Shown: piece after piece, positions 1 through 6,923 of the stretch
Layout of the letters: every line of letters begins with the position of its first letter
How positions within the stretch are numbered: the first letter of the stretch is position 1
DNA from: an uncultured Bacilli bacterium
GTDB lineage: Bacteria; Bacillota_I; Bacilli_A; RF39; UBA660
Length of the DNA: 18,994 nucleotides
Direction of reading: 5' to 3'
Assembly (NCBI GenBank): GCA_947632495.1
Contig: CANRPL010000023.1
Location: 1-18,994 of the forward strand
The notes under the pieces: generated by a model
The model's database searches: none
The model's input: only the letters and a program-made list of their open reading frames with translations
What the model was told of the DNA's origin: nothing
Program-made: the position numbers and the translations under genes

Positions 1-460
1 TGGCACTATTAGCACCTTCTTTTTTAACGCTATTATTTCTAATAGCGTCAACTTTTTCCTTAATCTTTTTACCAATAGTATAGATATTATCATCAGGAAG
101 AATAGGAATCATAATCATCATTTCTTCACTATGATCATCAAAAGATACTTTTGCGACAAAAGAAACAACAATATCATTATGCTCATATAAATGACGATTG
201 GCAACAAAATAATTTAGTTTAGGACGATTATAAAAAGTTTTACCAATAGCGGTTACAAAAGCATGAAAGAAAGTTATTCCCTCACCATTTTCTTTCTTTT
301 CTTTGATGTATTTTGTTAGATTTGTTAAATCCATCTCCTGATTGATAAAAACATAGCTATCACATCTTCTAGGTTTTAAATCGAGTATTATCTGTCCCAT
401 TCCGGATAAATTATCAATTCTTTTTCCATCCTTGCGATCTTTAAATAGTCTTCTTTTCAT
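1..460 (-). CDS. Partial 2-oxoacid dehydrogenase E2-like acyltransferase (CAT fold), N-terminal 153 residues
   Basis: The reading frame starts with ATG at 460-458 on the minus strand and runs off the left edge. An AGGTGA ribosome binding site lies 3 nt upstream (469-464). The protein opens with a basic stretch (MKRRLFKDRKDGKR) and goes straight into a catalytic-domain-like sequence: a YVFINQEMDLTNL strand, then TFFHAFVTAIGK, RPKLNYF and IPILPDD. This order matches the start of the E2 acyltransferase/chloramphenicol acetyltransferase fold. There is no lipoyl domain and no E1/E3-binding domain in front, so it is probably a free-standing E2-like protein rather than the core of a pyruvate dehydrogenase complex. 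The HxxxD active-site region lies beyond the window, so catalytic competence cannot be judged. It is divergent from the dehydrogenase at 610. Family assignment is by remembered motif pattern; the acyl acceptor is unknown. Confidence 0.7.
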   Translation of the reverse strand, partial: MKRRLFKDRKDGKRIDNLSGMGQIILDLKPRRCDSYVFINQEMDLTNLTKYIKEKKENGEGITFFHAFVTAIGKTFYNRPKLNYFVANRHLYEHNDIVVSFVAKVSFDDHSEEMMIMIPILPDDNIYTIGKKIKEKVDAIRNNSVKKEGANSA

Positions 461-482
461 AGTTCACCTACTTATCAGAAAC

Positions 483-491
483 ATTTTATCA
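483..491 (-). promoter_or_regulatory. Promoter (extended -10) of the E2-like gene
   Basis: Read on the minus strand, TG-A-TAAAAT (491 to 483) is a good extended -10 about 25 nt upstream of the start codon. The -35 region is only T-rich, without a clear hexamer. The -10 lies within an inverted repeat (484-491 TTTTATCA, 498-505 TGATAAAA). Confidence 0.5.
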
Positions 492-554
492 CAATTATGA
501 TAAAAAGAAAAAAATTTTATTTACATTTTTAAGTGTCTAGTGAAATGATTTTGA

Positions 555-583
555 TTGCTAAATAAAAATGAGTAGGGTATAAT
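555..583 (+). promoter_or_regulatory. Sigma-A-type promoter of the dehydrogenase
   Basis: TTGCTA (555-560), a 17-bp spacer and a perfect TATAAT (578-583) lie just upstream of an AGGAGG ribosome binding site at 597-602. The predicted leader is about 20 nt. Confidence 0.75.
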
Positions 584-609
584 AAAAATAGAAAATAGGA
601 GGAAAATTT

Positions 610-1635
610 ATGAGATGTGTTGCAATTAAAGGAGCAAGAGAGTTTGAAGTAACAGAGATGGCAGAACCTGTTGCTGATGGAACAAAAGTTATTGTTGATG
701 TTAAAAAAGCGGGAATATGTGGTTCCGATATTCATTATTGGGTAGCAGGAGCACCTGCTGGCCTTGTTATGGGACATGAATACTGCGGTATCGTAACTGA
801 TCCAGGTGCCCGTAATGATTTACAAGTTGGAGATCGCGTTACAGCTTTACCAATTTCACCATGTGGTCATTGTGAAGCTTGTTTAACAGGTAATCCACAA
901 TATTGTCCAGAGACATGGACTAACGCTACAGGATTATCTATGACTTATCCGGGTGCCTATGCACCAAAGATGGCGATTCGCCCAGATATGGTTATAAAAG
1001 TACCAGATAATATGACCGATGAAGAAGTTGCGATGGTTGAACCAACAGCTGTTGGTATCCACGCTATTCATTTAGCCGATATTAAAGTAGGCGACAAAGT
1101 ATTAGTTGTCGGTGGTGGTATTATCGGTTTAGTATCAGCTATGTTTGCTAAAATGGAAGGAGCTAGTTTAGTTGTTGTATCAGAAACTAATGAAGCTCGT
1201 GGTAATAAAGCTGTATCTTTAGGTGTAGCTGATGAATGGGTAGATGCTAAAGATCAAAACATGGTACCAAACATGATGACTAAAACTAATGGTGGTTTTG
1301 ATAAAGTTATTGAATGTTGTGGTAACGCTCCAGCTGTTACATCAGCTATGGTGGTTGTAAAACCTGGTGGAAGAGTAGTATTAGCTGGTGTATCACTTGA
1401 TGCTATAGCTATTCCAACAGCTTTAGCTGTTACTAAAGAAGTTGATTTACAAGGGGCTATTGCTTATACTAAGAAAGAATTCCAAGAATGTATCGATTTA
1501 ATGTCTAATAAACGAATCGATGTTATGAAATTCGCTGATGATCTAGTAGGCCTTGATGGTATTCAAGGAGCTTATGAAAGATTAACATCAGGAACTGATG
1601 CTGCTGTTAAAATTTTAGTTGATCCAAATAAATAG
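610..1635 (+). CDS. Zinc-dependent medium-chain dehydrogenase (sorbitol/butanediol/threonine dehydrogenase-like)
   Basis: The product is a 341-residue NAD(P)-dependent oxidoreductase of the medium-chain dehydrogenase family, cytosolic, oxidising or reducing a small alcohol or polyol. The catalytic zinc ligands are visible: C37 in GICGSD, H56 with E57 in GHE, and E144 in VEPTAVG. C85, C88, C91 and C99 are the four cysteines of the structural zinc lobe. The Rossmann motif VVGGGIIG is at about 166-173. E192, at the end of the second strand, favours NAD over NADP by analogy with the family. AGGAGG 8 nt upstream supports the ATG. The gene has its own promoter and terminator, so it is monocistronic. 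The protein is full length. I cannot choose between sorbitol, 2,3-butanediol or another alcohol as substrate from sequence, so no symbol is given. Confidence 0.88.
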   Translation: MRCVAIKGAREFEVTEMAEPVADGTKVIVDVKKAGICGSDIHYWVAGAPAGLVMGHEYCGIVTDPGARNDLQVGDRVTALPISPCGHCEACLTGNPQYCPETWTNATGLSMTYPGAYAPKMAIRPDMVIKVPDNMTDEEVAMVEPTAVGIHAIHLADIKVGDKVLVVGGGIIGLVSAMFAKMEGASLVVVSETNEARGNKAVSLGVADEWVDAKDQNMVPNMMTKTNGGFDKVIECCGNAPAVTSAMVVVKPGGRVVLAGVSLDAIAIPTALAVTKEVDLQGAIAYTKKEFQECIDLMSNKRIDVMKFADDLVGLDGIQGAYERLTSGTDAAVKILVDPNK

Positions 1636-1660
1636 AGTGGAAATTACCACTCTTTTCTTT
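1634..1660 (+). terminator. Intrinsic terminator after the dehydrogenase
   Basis: AGAGTGG (1634-1640), loop AAATTA, CCACTCT (1647-1653), then a T-rich tail TTTCTTT. The stem starts inside the stop codon. Confidence 0.85.
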
Positions 1661-1713
1661 CTCATAAAATACTATGATATTACATATAGTTATTGTAGAA
1701 AGGAATGAAACAA

Positions 1714-1974
1714 ATGGAAACACTTAAAGTAGGGACTAAATCAAACCCTAATTCAGTGGCGGGAGCTTTAGCTAATGTTTTTCGCGAAAAAGGTGAAGTA
1801 GAAATACAAGCAATCGGGGCTGGAGCACTAAATCAAGCTATCAAGGCAATTGCTATTGCACGTGGTTTTGTCGCTCCATCTGGCAAGAATCTTGTCTGTA
1901 TACCAGCTTTTACGGATATAGTTATTGATGGCGATGAAAGAACAGCTATTAAGTTGATTGTTGAAGCTCGCTAG
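1714..1974 (+). CDS. spoVS: Stage V sporulation protein S
   Basis: SpoVS is a small protein related to the Alba fold. In Bacillus it is needed for late sporulation (coat assembly and dehydration), but it also occurs in some lineages that do not sporulate. The protein (METLKVGTKSNPNSVAGAL to the end) matches the family along its whole length, including EIQAIGAGALNQAIKAIAIA, FVAPSG and CIPAFTDI-IDGDERTAIKLIVE. I take ATG 1714 because AGGA (1701-1704) then sits 9 nt upstream and the product is the usual 86 residues. An upstream ATG at 1705 abuts the ribosome binding site and would add three residues (MKQ). The gene stands alone between two terminators. No convincing sigma-A promoter is seen in 1661-1700, only isolated TATGAT and TATAGT boxes without a -35, so an alternative sigma factor is possible. 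Confidence 0.93.
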   Translation: METLKVGTKSNPNSVAGALANVFREKGEVEIQAIGAGALNQAIKAIAIARGFVAPSGKNLVCIPAFTDIVIDGDERTAIKLIVEAR

Positions 1975-1980
1975 AATGCT

Positions 1981-2010
1981 AAAAGTAAATTATCGCAATT
2001 TACTTTTTTT
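1981..2010 (+). terminator. Intrinsic terminator after spoVS
   Basis: A perfect 11-bp stem, AAAAGTAAATT (1981-1991) with AATTTACTTTT (1997-2007), has a 5-nt loop and runs into T residues. Confidence 0.85.
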
Positions 2011-2011
2011 A

Positions 2012-2020
2012 TGCTATAAT
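2012..2020 (+). promoter_or_regulatory. Extended -10 promoter of the PEP synthase-like gene
   Basis: TG-C-TATAAT (2012-2020) directly follows the spoVS terminator. A -35 would fall in the terminator loop (1992-1997) and is poor, so recognition would rest on the extended -10. Confidence 0.55.
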
Positions 2021-2056
2021 GATAGATGTGTATAGATAGAAGTAGTTGGTGATATC

Positions 2057-4099
2057 ATGGTTATTGATCTAAGTAGTTTTATTAATCATAAAAAGTTAAG
2101 TAATCAAGGTAAGGCTCTTATTGATGCTAATCGTTATGGCTGTATGGTTGCGCGCAGTATAGCATTAGATAATGATGAGTTTTTAACTTGTATAGCTGAT
2201 ATTAAAGATGAGTTAAAGGACTTGTTAACTACACCTAGTAAAAATTTAACTACTATATCAGAAAAAGCTATGAATCTTTTGGAGAATATTAATATATCAG
2301 AAACTACTTTACAAAAAATTAATAATTTTTTAGGCAATGATTATTGTAATATTTATCCTAGCTGTGATAGTTATGCTCTTAATTCTTCTTTTTATCCTCA
2401 TTTAGAAGGGTTAAAAAAAAGTGATATTGCTGAAGGTATAATTAAATGTTATCAATCTTTTTTCTCTAAAGAAGCATTAGCTTCTAGATTAAAGTCTTTA
2501 AGTAATATTGATGATTTAGGAATTACAATTATTATTCAAAAACAAATGATGTGTGAAGAGAAAATCTTTGTGACAACCGTTGATAAGGATAATCCTCTTA
2601 AGACGGTAATATCTTTAAAGATAACTGAAGATAGTCAAGAAACTTATTATCATTACAATTATATGACTAGCAAATTAAGTGGTTATGATTCTAGAGGTTC
2701 TAATGCTGAAGATGATTTTCATCGCATCATTACGTTAGCTTTTCATCTAATGGCTTCTTTTGGTTATCCTCTTGAACTTGAATTAGCCTTAACTAAAAAT
2801 GGTCTTTATTTACTACAAATTGGTAAAGTGGGTGATATTGATTATGATAGGGTCAAAGGTTTGTGGTATCAGTTATCGCTATCACCTAAAAAGTTTATAT
2901 ATAGTTTAAATGCTGATAATTATAATTCTGTTCTTATCGATTATGCTGCAGCCCTTAAAAAGAAAAGCGATGACGTTAATACTTGTTTAATGTTAGGTAA
3001 TGTCTACTATAATTTAAATAGTGTTAGATCATTTATTGATGATGTTACTACTTGTGATAAAGATTATTTTGCTTATCAATATCAAATTGCTTCTTTAGTT
3101 AATTCACCAAAACATTTTTTCAAACATTTATGGTCTTCTTTAACGCGTAAATATCAACATCGTCTACAACAATTTATATCTTTTTATCCAACACTAATTA
3201 ATAGTTATCATAAGAAATATAATACTTATTGTCATCAAATGGTTAAAGTTACAGCTAATAATATTGAATCTTTTTGGTCAAATCTTGTCTTCGATGATTA
3301 TGCTTATTTACGTCAAAATCATTATTATTTAAAAATACTTATTTTGATTAAAAAACACCAATTATATAATAAAGTTAAGAAAGATATAACGCCTAAAGAA
3401 TTTGAACAACTTATCTACCGTGTTGAAGATTGTTATAATACCAAGATTGAGATGGCTTATAAGAAGATAATTGATAGTATTAAAGATGACAAAGAAAGTT
3501 ATCAATATTGGTTTTCTTCACCAAGTAGACAAATATTAGCTGATTATGAGAGCCATTGTGCCAATTATTTTCATCCTTTATTTAGTCATTTTATTGATGA
3601 ATACGGTTATTTAACTTATACGGATGATGATTTATCACAACCTTTTTATGTTGAAGATGTTGAGGAAGTTATTCGTCATATTAAAAAATCATTGGCGTAT
3701 TACGTTCCTCTATTAACCAATGATAAAGTTCGTCATAAAGTTTCTAATAAGTTAAAAAGTAATCTTAAGAGTCGTAAGTATACTAATATTATGATAGAAG
3801 TAAATGACTTGCAGGAGCTTATTATTAAAGAAACAATATTATCAGATTATGTATCTAGATTTAATTTTCTTGTGAAAAGATATACAAAGATGCTCGCTAA
3901 AACATATTACGCTAAAAAGATTATTAGTGATATATCCGATATTTGGTTTTTAGATATTAACTCTATTAGTACATATATTGATGGTGAAATAGATGGTACA
4001 GCGTTAGCTAAAGAGATTACCATTAATAAATTATGGTTTCAATCATATCGTAATATCGATAATCCTAAAGTCTTTGGTACAAATATTTTCAAACAATAA
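2057..4099 (+). CDS. Degenerate PEP synthase/rifampin phosphotransferase-like protein lacking the phosphohistidine domain
   Basis: The 680-residue product is unlike its housekeeping neighbours. In order, it resembles the PEP synthase family. Residues 14-45 look like the N-terminal 'GGK..NL' element (here SNQGKALIDANRYG). Residues 99-150 look like the 'RSSA..ED...SFAG...' and 'SLFS.RA' segments. Residues 151-175 look like 'AVVVQ-MV...G..FTVDP' (ITIIIQKQMM, FVTTVD). Residues 235-258 look like 'YG.P.DIEWA...GKLYILQ.RP' (FGYPLELELA, GLYLLQIGKV). Residues 553-597 and 625-665 resemble the helical linker ('YGHR...DLS.PRW.EDP', 'DVFFL...EL'). The ATP-site arginine of RSSA is replaced (IYPSCDS) and the RP after LLQ is lost. 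The protein stops where the swivelling histidine domain should begin. I infer a non-catalytic relative or a protein with a new role. GGTGAT upstream supports the ATG. Similarity is by eye and needs profile confirmation. Confidence 0.6.
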   Translation: MVIDLSSFINHKKLSNQGKALIDANRYGCMVARSIALDNDEFLTCIADIKDELKDLLTTPSKNLTTISEKAMNLLENINISETTLQKINNFLGNDYCNIYPSCDSYALNSSFYPHLEGLKKSDIAEGIIKCYQSFFSKEALASRLKSLSNIDDLGITIIIQKQMMCEEKIFVTTVDKDNPLKTVISLKITEDSQETYYHYNYMTSKLSGYDSRGSNAEDDFHRIITLAFHLMASFGYPLELELALTKNGLYLLQIGKVGDIDYDRVKGLWYQLSLSPKKFIYSLNADNYNSVLIDYAAALKKKSDDVNTCLMLGNVYYNLNSVRSFIDDVTTCDKDYFAYQYQIASLVNSPKHFFKHLWSSLTRKYQHRLQQFISFYPTLINSYHKKYNTYCHQMVKVTANNIESFWSNLVFDDYAYLRQNHYYLKILILIKKHQLYNKVKKDITPKEFEQLIYRVEDCYNTKIEMAYKKIIDSIKDDKESYQYWFSSPSRQILADYESHCANYFHPLFSHFIDEYGYLTYTDDDLSQPFYVEDVEEVIRHIKKSLAYYVPLLTNDKVRHKVSNKLKSNLKSRKYTNIMIEVNDLQELIIKETILSDYVSRFNFLVKRYTKMLAKTYYAKKIISDISDIWFLDINSISTYIDGEIDGTALAKEITINKLWFQSYRNIDNPKVFGTNIFKQ

Positions 4100-4123
4100 A
4101 GGTAATTCCTTTATTGTTTTTTT
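4091..4123 (+). terminator. Intrinsic terminator overlapping the end of the PEP synthase-like gene
   Basis: AAACAATAAAGG (4091-4102), loop TAATT, CCTTTATTGTTT (4108-4119), then T residues: a perfect 12-bp stem. The stop codon (4097-4099) is inside the left arm. Confidence 0.88.
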
Positions 4124-4142
4124 ATACATGATACGATATAAT
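4114..4142 (+). promoter_or_regulatory. Promoter of the sufU-sufB unit, with its -35 in the preceding terminator
   Basis: TTGTTT (4114-4119), 17-bp spacer, TATAAT (4137-4142). The -35 is the right arm of the preceding terminator stem. The predicted leader is only about 12 nt and contains the GGTGGTGAT ribosome binding site. Confidence 0.7.
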
Positions 4143-4160
4143 AAAACAGGTGGTGATAAT

Positions 4161-4598
4161 ATGGATCCGGAGTTAAAAAGAAGTATCATTCTTGATCATT
4201 ATCAAAATCCGCGTCATAAAAGTTTAGTTTCTGATAATTCATATATTACAGAAAATATGAATAATACATCTTGTATTGATGAAGTTAATGTCCAAGTTAA
4301 AATAAATGATGATGGCATCATTGAAGATGTTCGCTTTGATGGTGAAGCTTGTGCCATGTGTACTTCATCAGCATCGATTATGGTTGAAACCCTAATTGGT
4401 AAAAATATTGAACAGGTAAAAAATATTCTTCGTAATTATAGTAATATGATTGATGAAAAAGAATATGATGCTGATGTTTTAGAGGAAGCCATCGTCTATA
4501 ATGATGTTTATCGTCAACCAAATCGTAAGAAATGTGTTCTCCTTCCTTGGTGGGGAATTGAAAAAGCTTTGGAGCATTTAGAAAATCATGATGGATAA
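4161..4598 (+). CDS. sufU: Fe-S assembly protein SufU
   Basis: SufU receives sulfur from the cysteine desulfurase SufS and feeds the SufBCD scaffold; it binds zinc through Cys/Asp ligands. The 145-residue product keeps all four expected ligands: C38 and D40 (NTSCID), C64 (GEACAMC) and C125 (RKKCVLLPW). It also has the segment between C64 and C125 that separates SufU from IscU, and the typical start LKRSIILDHYQNPRHK. Odd points are Ile in place of Gly in the usual CGD motif and an additional cysteine, C67. I start at ATG 4161, where GGTGGTGAT precedes it by 3 nt. An in-frame ATG at 4074 would overlap the previous gene and read through the terminator. It is the first gene of a unit with the next two. 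Confidence 0.93.
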   Translation: MDPELKRSIILDHYQNPRHKSLVSDNSYITENMNNTSCIDEVNVQVKINDDGIIEDVRFDGEACAMCTSSASIMVETLIGKNIEQVKNILRNYSNMIDEKEYDADVLEEAIVYNDVYRQPNRKKCVLLPWWGIEKALEHLENHDG

Positions 4599-5022
4599 AG
4601 TCTTTTTAGCGCATATTGTCACTTTTGATATGCCTAATATTACTCTTTCTGATGGAATGATTGATATGCCTTTTGCATCTGAAGAATATCGTCTAGTTGT
4701 CGCTTTTTCTAGTTGGGCATATGACTTACAAGATGAAGGATGCCGCTACCACATTATCGAAATGTATGATGATGAATATATGCCGGATTACGAAGTGAAT
4801 AATTTAAAACCACATACTAAATATGTTTACGATATGACACCTTTTACAAACGTATGGGATAGTGTTAGTGCTGTCTTTCAAATACCAGCACCGATGGAGA
4901 CTTATTTACAAGATAAAATTGAACGAGCACAACTTCTTCATTTCCAGTTAGGTGATGAAGATAGTGAAAATGTTATTAATTTTGCGCAAGCTAAAAAAAT
5001 ATTAAAAGGTGGAAAAAAGTAA
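4588..5022 (+). CDS. Hypothetical protein between sufU and sufB
   Basis: I do not recognise this 144-residue protein. It is acidic and soluble-looking, with no signal peptide or membrane segment. Visible features are aromatic-rich strands at 5-50 (VFLAHIVTFDMP, YRLVVAFSSWAYDL), a single cysteine at 52, an acidic Asp/Tyr-rich middle (YDDEYMPDYE) and a lysine-rich tail (KKILKGGKK). The gene overlaps sufU by 11 nt at ATG 4588 (or 8 nt at the adjacent ATG 4591), and only a weak GGAG lies upstream, so it is probably translated by coupling to sufU. sufB begins 34 nt after its stop. The position between two Suf genes suggests, but does not prove, an accessory role in Fe-S assembly. It is not a truncated sufC, sufD or sufS: no Walker motif, PLP lysine motif or SufD-like helix is visible. 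Confidence 0.8.
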   Translation: MMDKVFLAHIVTFDMPNITLSDGMIDMPFASEEYRLVVAFSSWAYDLQDEGCRYHIIEMYDDEYMPDYEVNNLKPHTKYVYDMTPFTNVWDSVSAVFQIPAPMETYLQDKIERAQLLHFQLGDEDSENVINFAQAKKILKGGKK

Positions 5023-5056
5023 TCTTTTTATTAATGATGATAAAGCTGGTGATACA

Positions 5057-6367
5057 ATGATTATCAAAGGAATCGATGAAGAAAAAGTAAAGAAAATATC
5101 AAAGTTAAAAAAAGAACCACAATGGATGTGTGATTTTCGTGTTCAAGCTTATCATAAGTTTGAGGAATTACCACAGCCTTATTTTGGCCCAGAACTAAAA
5201 ATAGACTTTGATAGTATAACCTATTTTCGTCGTATGACCGATAAAGTAGAAAATAGTTGGGATAAAGTACCAACAGATATTAAAAACACTTTTGAAAAAT
5301 TGGGATTACCAGAAGCTGAACAGAAATACTTAGCGGGTATTGGTGCCCAATATGAGAGTGAAGTTGTCTATCACAATATGATTAAGAAACTAGAAGAAAA
5401 AAATATTATCTTTTGTGATACAGATACAGCTTTAAAAAAATATCCAGAATTATTTCAAGAATATTTCAATAAGTTAGTTAAGTATGGCGAAAATAAATAT
5501 ACAGCATTAAATGGTGCAGTATGGAGTGGGGGAACATTTATCTATATTCCGCCTTATACGAAATTAGATCGTCCATTACAAAGTTATTTCCGTTTAAATA
5601 GTGAAAAAATGGGACAATTTGAAAGAACTATTATTATTGTCGATGAGGGAGCGGAACTTCATTATATGGAAGGGTGTACAGCTCCAACTTATTCTTCGGA
5701 ATCACTTCATGCCGCTGTTGTTGAAATATATGTTAAGAAGAATGCTAAATGCCGCTATACTACTATTCAAAATTGGTCAAATAATCTTTATAATTTAGTT
5801 ACTAAACGCGCTATCGTTGAAGATGGTGGGTTAATGGAGTGGATTGATGGTAATATTGGTTCATGTGTAAATATGAAATATCCTTGTTGTATTTTAAATG
5901 GTCCTTATGCTAGTGGTAGATGTATATCAATTGCTGTAGCGACTACTGGTCAAATTCAAGATACGGGTTCTAAAATGATCCATTTAGCGCCCCATACTAC
6001 TAGTGAGATTATCAGTAAATCAATTGCTTCTTCTGGTGGTGAAGCTGATTATCGTGGTACTGTTAGAATTACGAAGAAGGCTCATCATTCAACAGCTTCT
6101 ATTAAATGTGATACGATTATTTTAGATGAATTGTCGAAAAGTGATACGATTCCTAAAAATATCGTAGAAAATAATACATCTAATTTAAATCATGAAGCTA
6201 CTGTCGCTAAAATAAGCAAAGAGAAATTATTTTATCTCATGAGTAGGGGCATAAGTGAAGAACGAGCTAAAGAATTAATTATTATGGGCTTTATTGATCG
6301 TTTCCGCGAAGAGCTTCCAATGGAATATGCCGTTGAACTTAACTCACTTTTAAAAAATTATTTTTAA
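5057..6367 (+). CDS. sufB: Fe-S cluster assembly scaffold protein SufB
   Basis: SufB is the core of the SufBCD ATP-dependent scaffold that builds nascent Fe-S clusters. The match covers the whole protein: SRLKKEPQWM-like N-terminus (here KISKLKKEPQWM), YLAGIGAQYESEVVYHNM, ALNGAVWSGGTFIY, MGQFERTIIIVDEGAELHY, EGCTAP, YTTIQNWSNN, MEWIDGNIGS, IKCDTIILDELSKSDTIP and FYLMSRGISEE. The cysteine in IKCDT (residue 351) corresponds to the conserved Cys405 of E. coli SufB. I start at ATG 5057 because TGGTGAT lies just upstream and the 436-residue product begins as the family does. ATG 5009 would add 16 residues and overlap the previous gene. sufC, sufD and sufS are not next to it, so they must lie elsewhere if the pathway is complete. 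Confidence 0.96.
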   Translation: MIIKGIDEEKVKKISKLKKEPQWMCDFRVQAYHKFEELPQPYFGPELKIDFDSITYFRRMTDKVENSWDKVPTDIKNTFEKLGLPEAEQKYLAGIGAQYESEVVYHNMIKKLEEKNIIFCDTDTALKKYPELFQEYFNKLVKYGENKYTALNGAVWSGGTFIYIPPYTKLDRPLQSYFRLNSEKMGQFERTIIIVDEGAELHYMEGCTAPTYSSESLHAAVVEIYVKKNAKCRYTTIQNWSNNLYNLVTKRAIVEDGGLMEWIDGNIGSCVNMKYPCCILNGPYASGRCISIAVATTGQIQDTGSKMIHLAPHTTSEIISKSIASSGGEADYRGTVRITKKAHHSTASIKCDTIILDELSKSDTIPKNIVENNTSNLNHEATVAKISKEKLFYLMSRGISEERAKELIIMGFIDRFREELPMEYAVELNSLLKNYF

Positions 6368-6388
6368 CAGTCGTAAGACTGTTTTTTT
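6366..6388 (+). terminator. Intrinsic terminator after sufB
   Basis: AACAGTC (6366-6372), loop GTAA, GACTGTT (6377-6383), then T residues to 6388. Confidence 0.9.
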
Positions 6389-6477
6389 GTTAATGACTAA
6401 TAAAGATAATTTAACCATTGCTAAATATTTTTTTAAATTATCCATTTTCTTTCATTTTAAAATTAAAAAAATGTCTT

Positions 6478-6506
6478 TTTACATATTTTACGGTCCATGA
6501 TAAGAT
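6478..6506 (+). promoter_or_regulatory. Promoter of ssb
   Basis: TTTACA (6478-6483), 17-bp spacer, TAAGAT (6501-6506), followed by AAAGGAGG (6514-6521). The preceding 6389-6477 is AT-rich and shows nothing else. Confidence 0.65.
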
Positions 6507-6526
6507 GCCCATGAAAGGAGGAAAAA

Positions 6527-6862
6527 ATGTTAAATCAAGCTGTTTTAGTTGGTCGTATTGTTCAAGAACCGGAATTACGTGAAACGGATAATGGCAATAA
6601 AATTGCTAATGTAACTTTAGCTGTGCCAAGATCATTTAAAAATGCTAACGGAGAATATGATACAGATTTTATTTCATGCGTTCTTTGGAAAGGTGTCGCT
6701 GAAAATACTGTTGAATATTGCCATAAAGGTGATCTCGTTGGTGTAAAAGGTCGAATCCAGACGCGTGATGTTACACTTGAAGATGATACCCGTAAGAAAT
6801 ATGTTGAAGTAGTAGCTGAAAAAGTAACTTTTTTATCTAGTCGACCTAAATCTGATGAATAG
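6527..6862 (+). CDS. ssb: Single-stranded DNA-binding protein, short form
   Basis: SSB coats single-stranded DNA in replication, repair and recombination. The 111-residue product is one OB fold: MLNQAVLVGRIVQEPELR, then LAVPRSFKN, DFISCVLWKGVAENT and GDLVGVKGRIQTR. It closely follows the B. subtilis SsbB pattern in length and motifs. The flexible linker and acidic DDDIPF-type C-terminal tip that recruits partner proteins in full-length SSB are absent; the protein ends at about SRPKSDE. A second, full-length ssb (usually between rpsF and rpsR) is therefore expected elsewhere, and this may be the competence or accessory form. A strong AAAGGAGG 5 nt upstream supports the ATG. No clear terminator separates it from the next gene. 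Confidence 0.92.
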   Translation: MLNQAVLVGRIVQEPELRETDNGNKIANVTLAVPRSFKNANGEYDTDFISCVLWKGVAENTVEYCHKGDLVGVKGRIQTRDVTLEDDTRKKYVEVVAEKVTFLSSRPKSDE

Positions 6863-6899
6863 TTAAAATTAACGTATACTTTCTTTTTTAGTGCCTTTA

Positions 6900-6908
6900 T
6901 GATAAAAT
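6900..6908 (+). promoter_or_regulatory. Extended -10 promoter of the pyrimidine-nucleoside phosphorylase gene
   Basis: TG-A-TAAAAT (6900-6908) lies 15 nt before the start codon. The -35 region (TTTCTT, 6880-6885) is weak. Because the leader would be very short, read-through from ssb is also likely. Confidence 0.4.
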
Positions 6909-6923
6909 GTCATTGGTGATGAT

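Noticed and set aside
529..777. Minus-strand open frame across the dehydrogenase start
   Set aside because: Low-complexity Cys/Asn/Phe-rich translation antisense to a clear gene and its promoter; no ribosome binding site or family match.
5601..5798. Plus-strand frame inside sufB
   Set aside because: Alternative frame of the highly conserved SufB core; its translation has no recognisable features.
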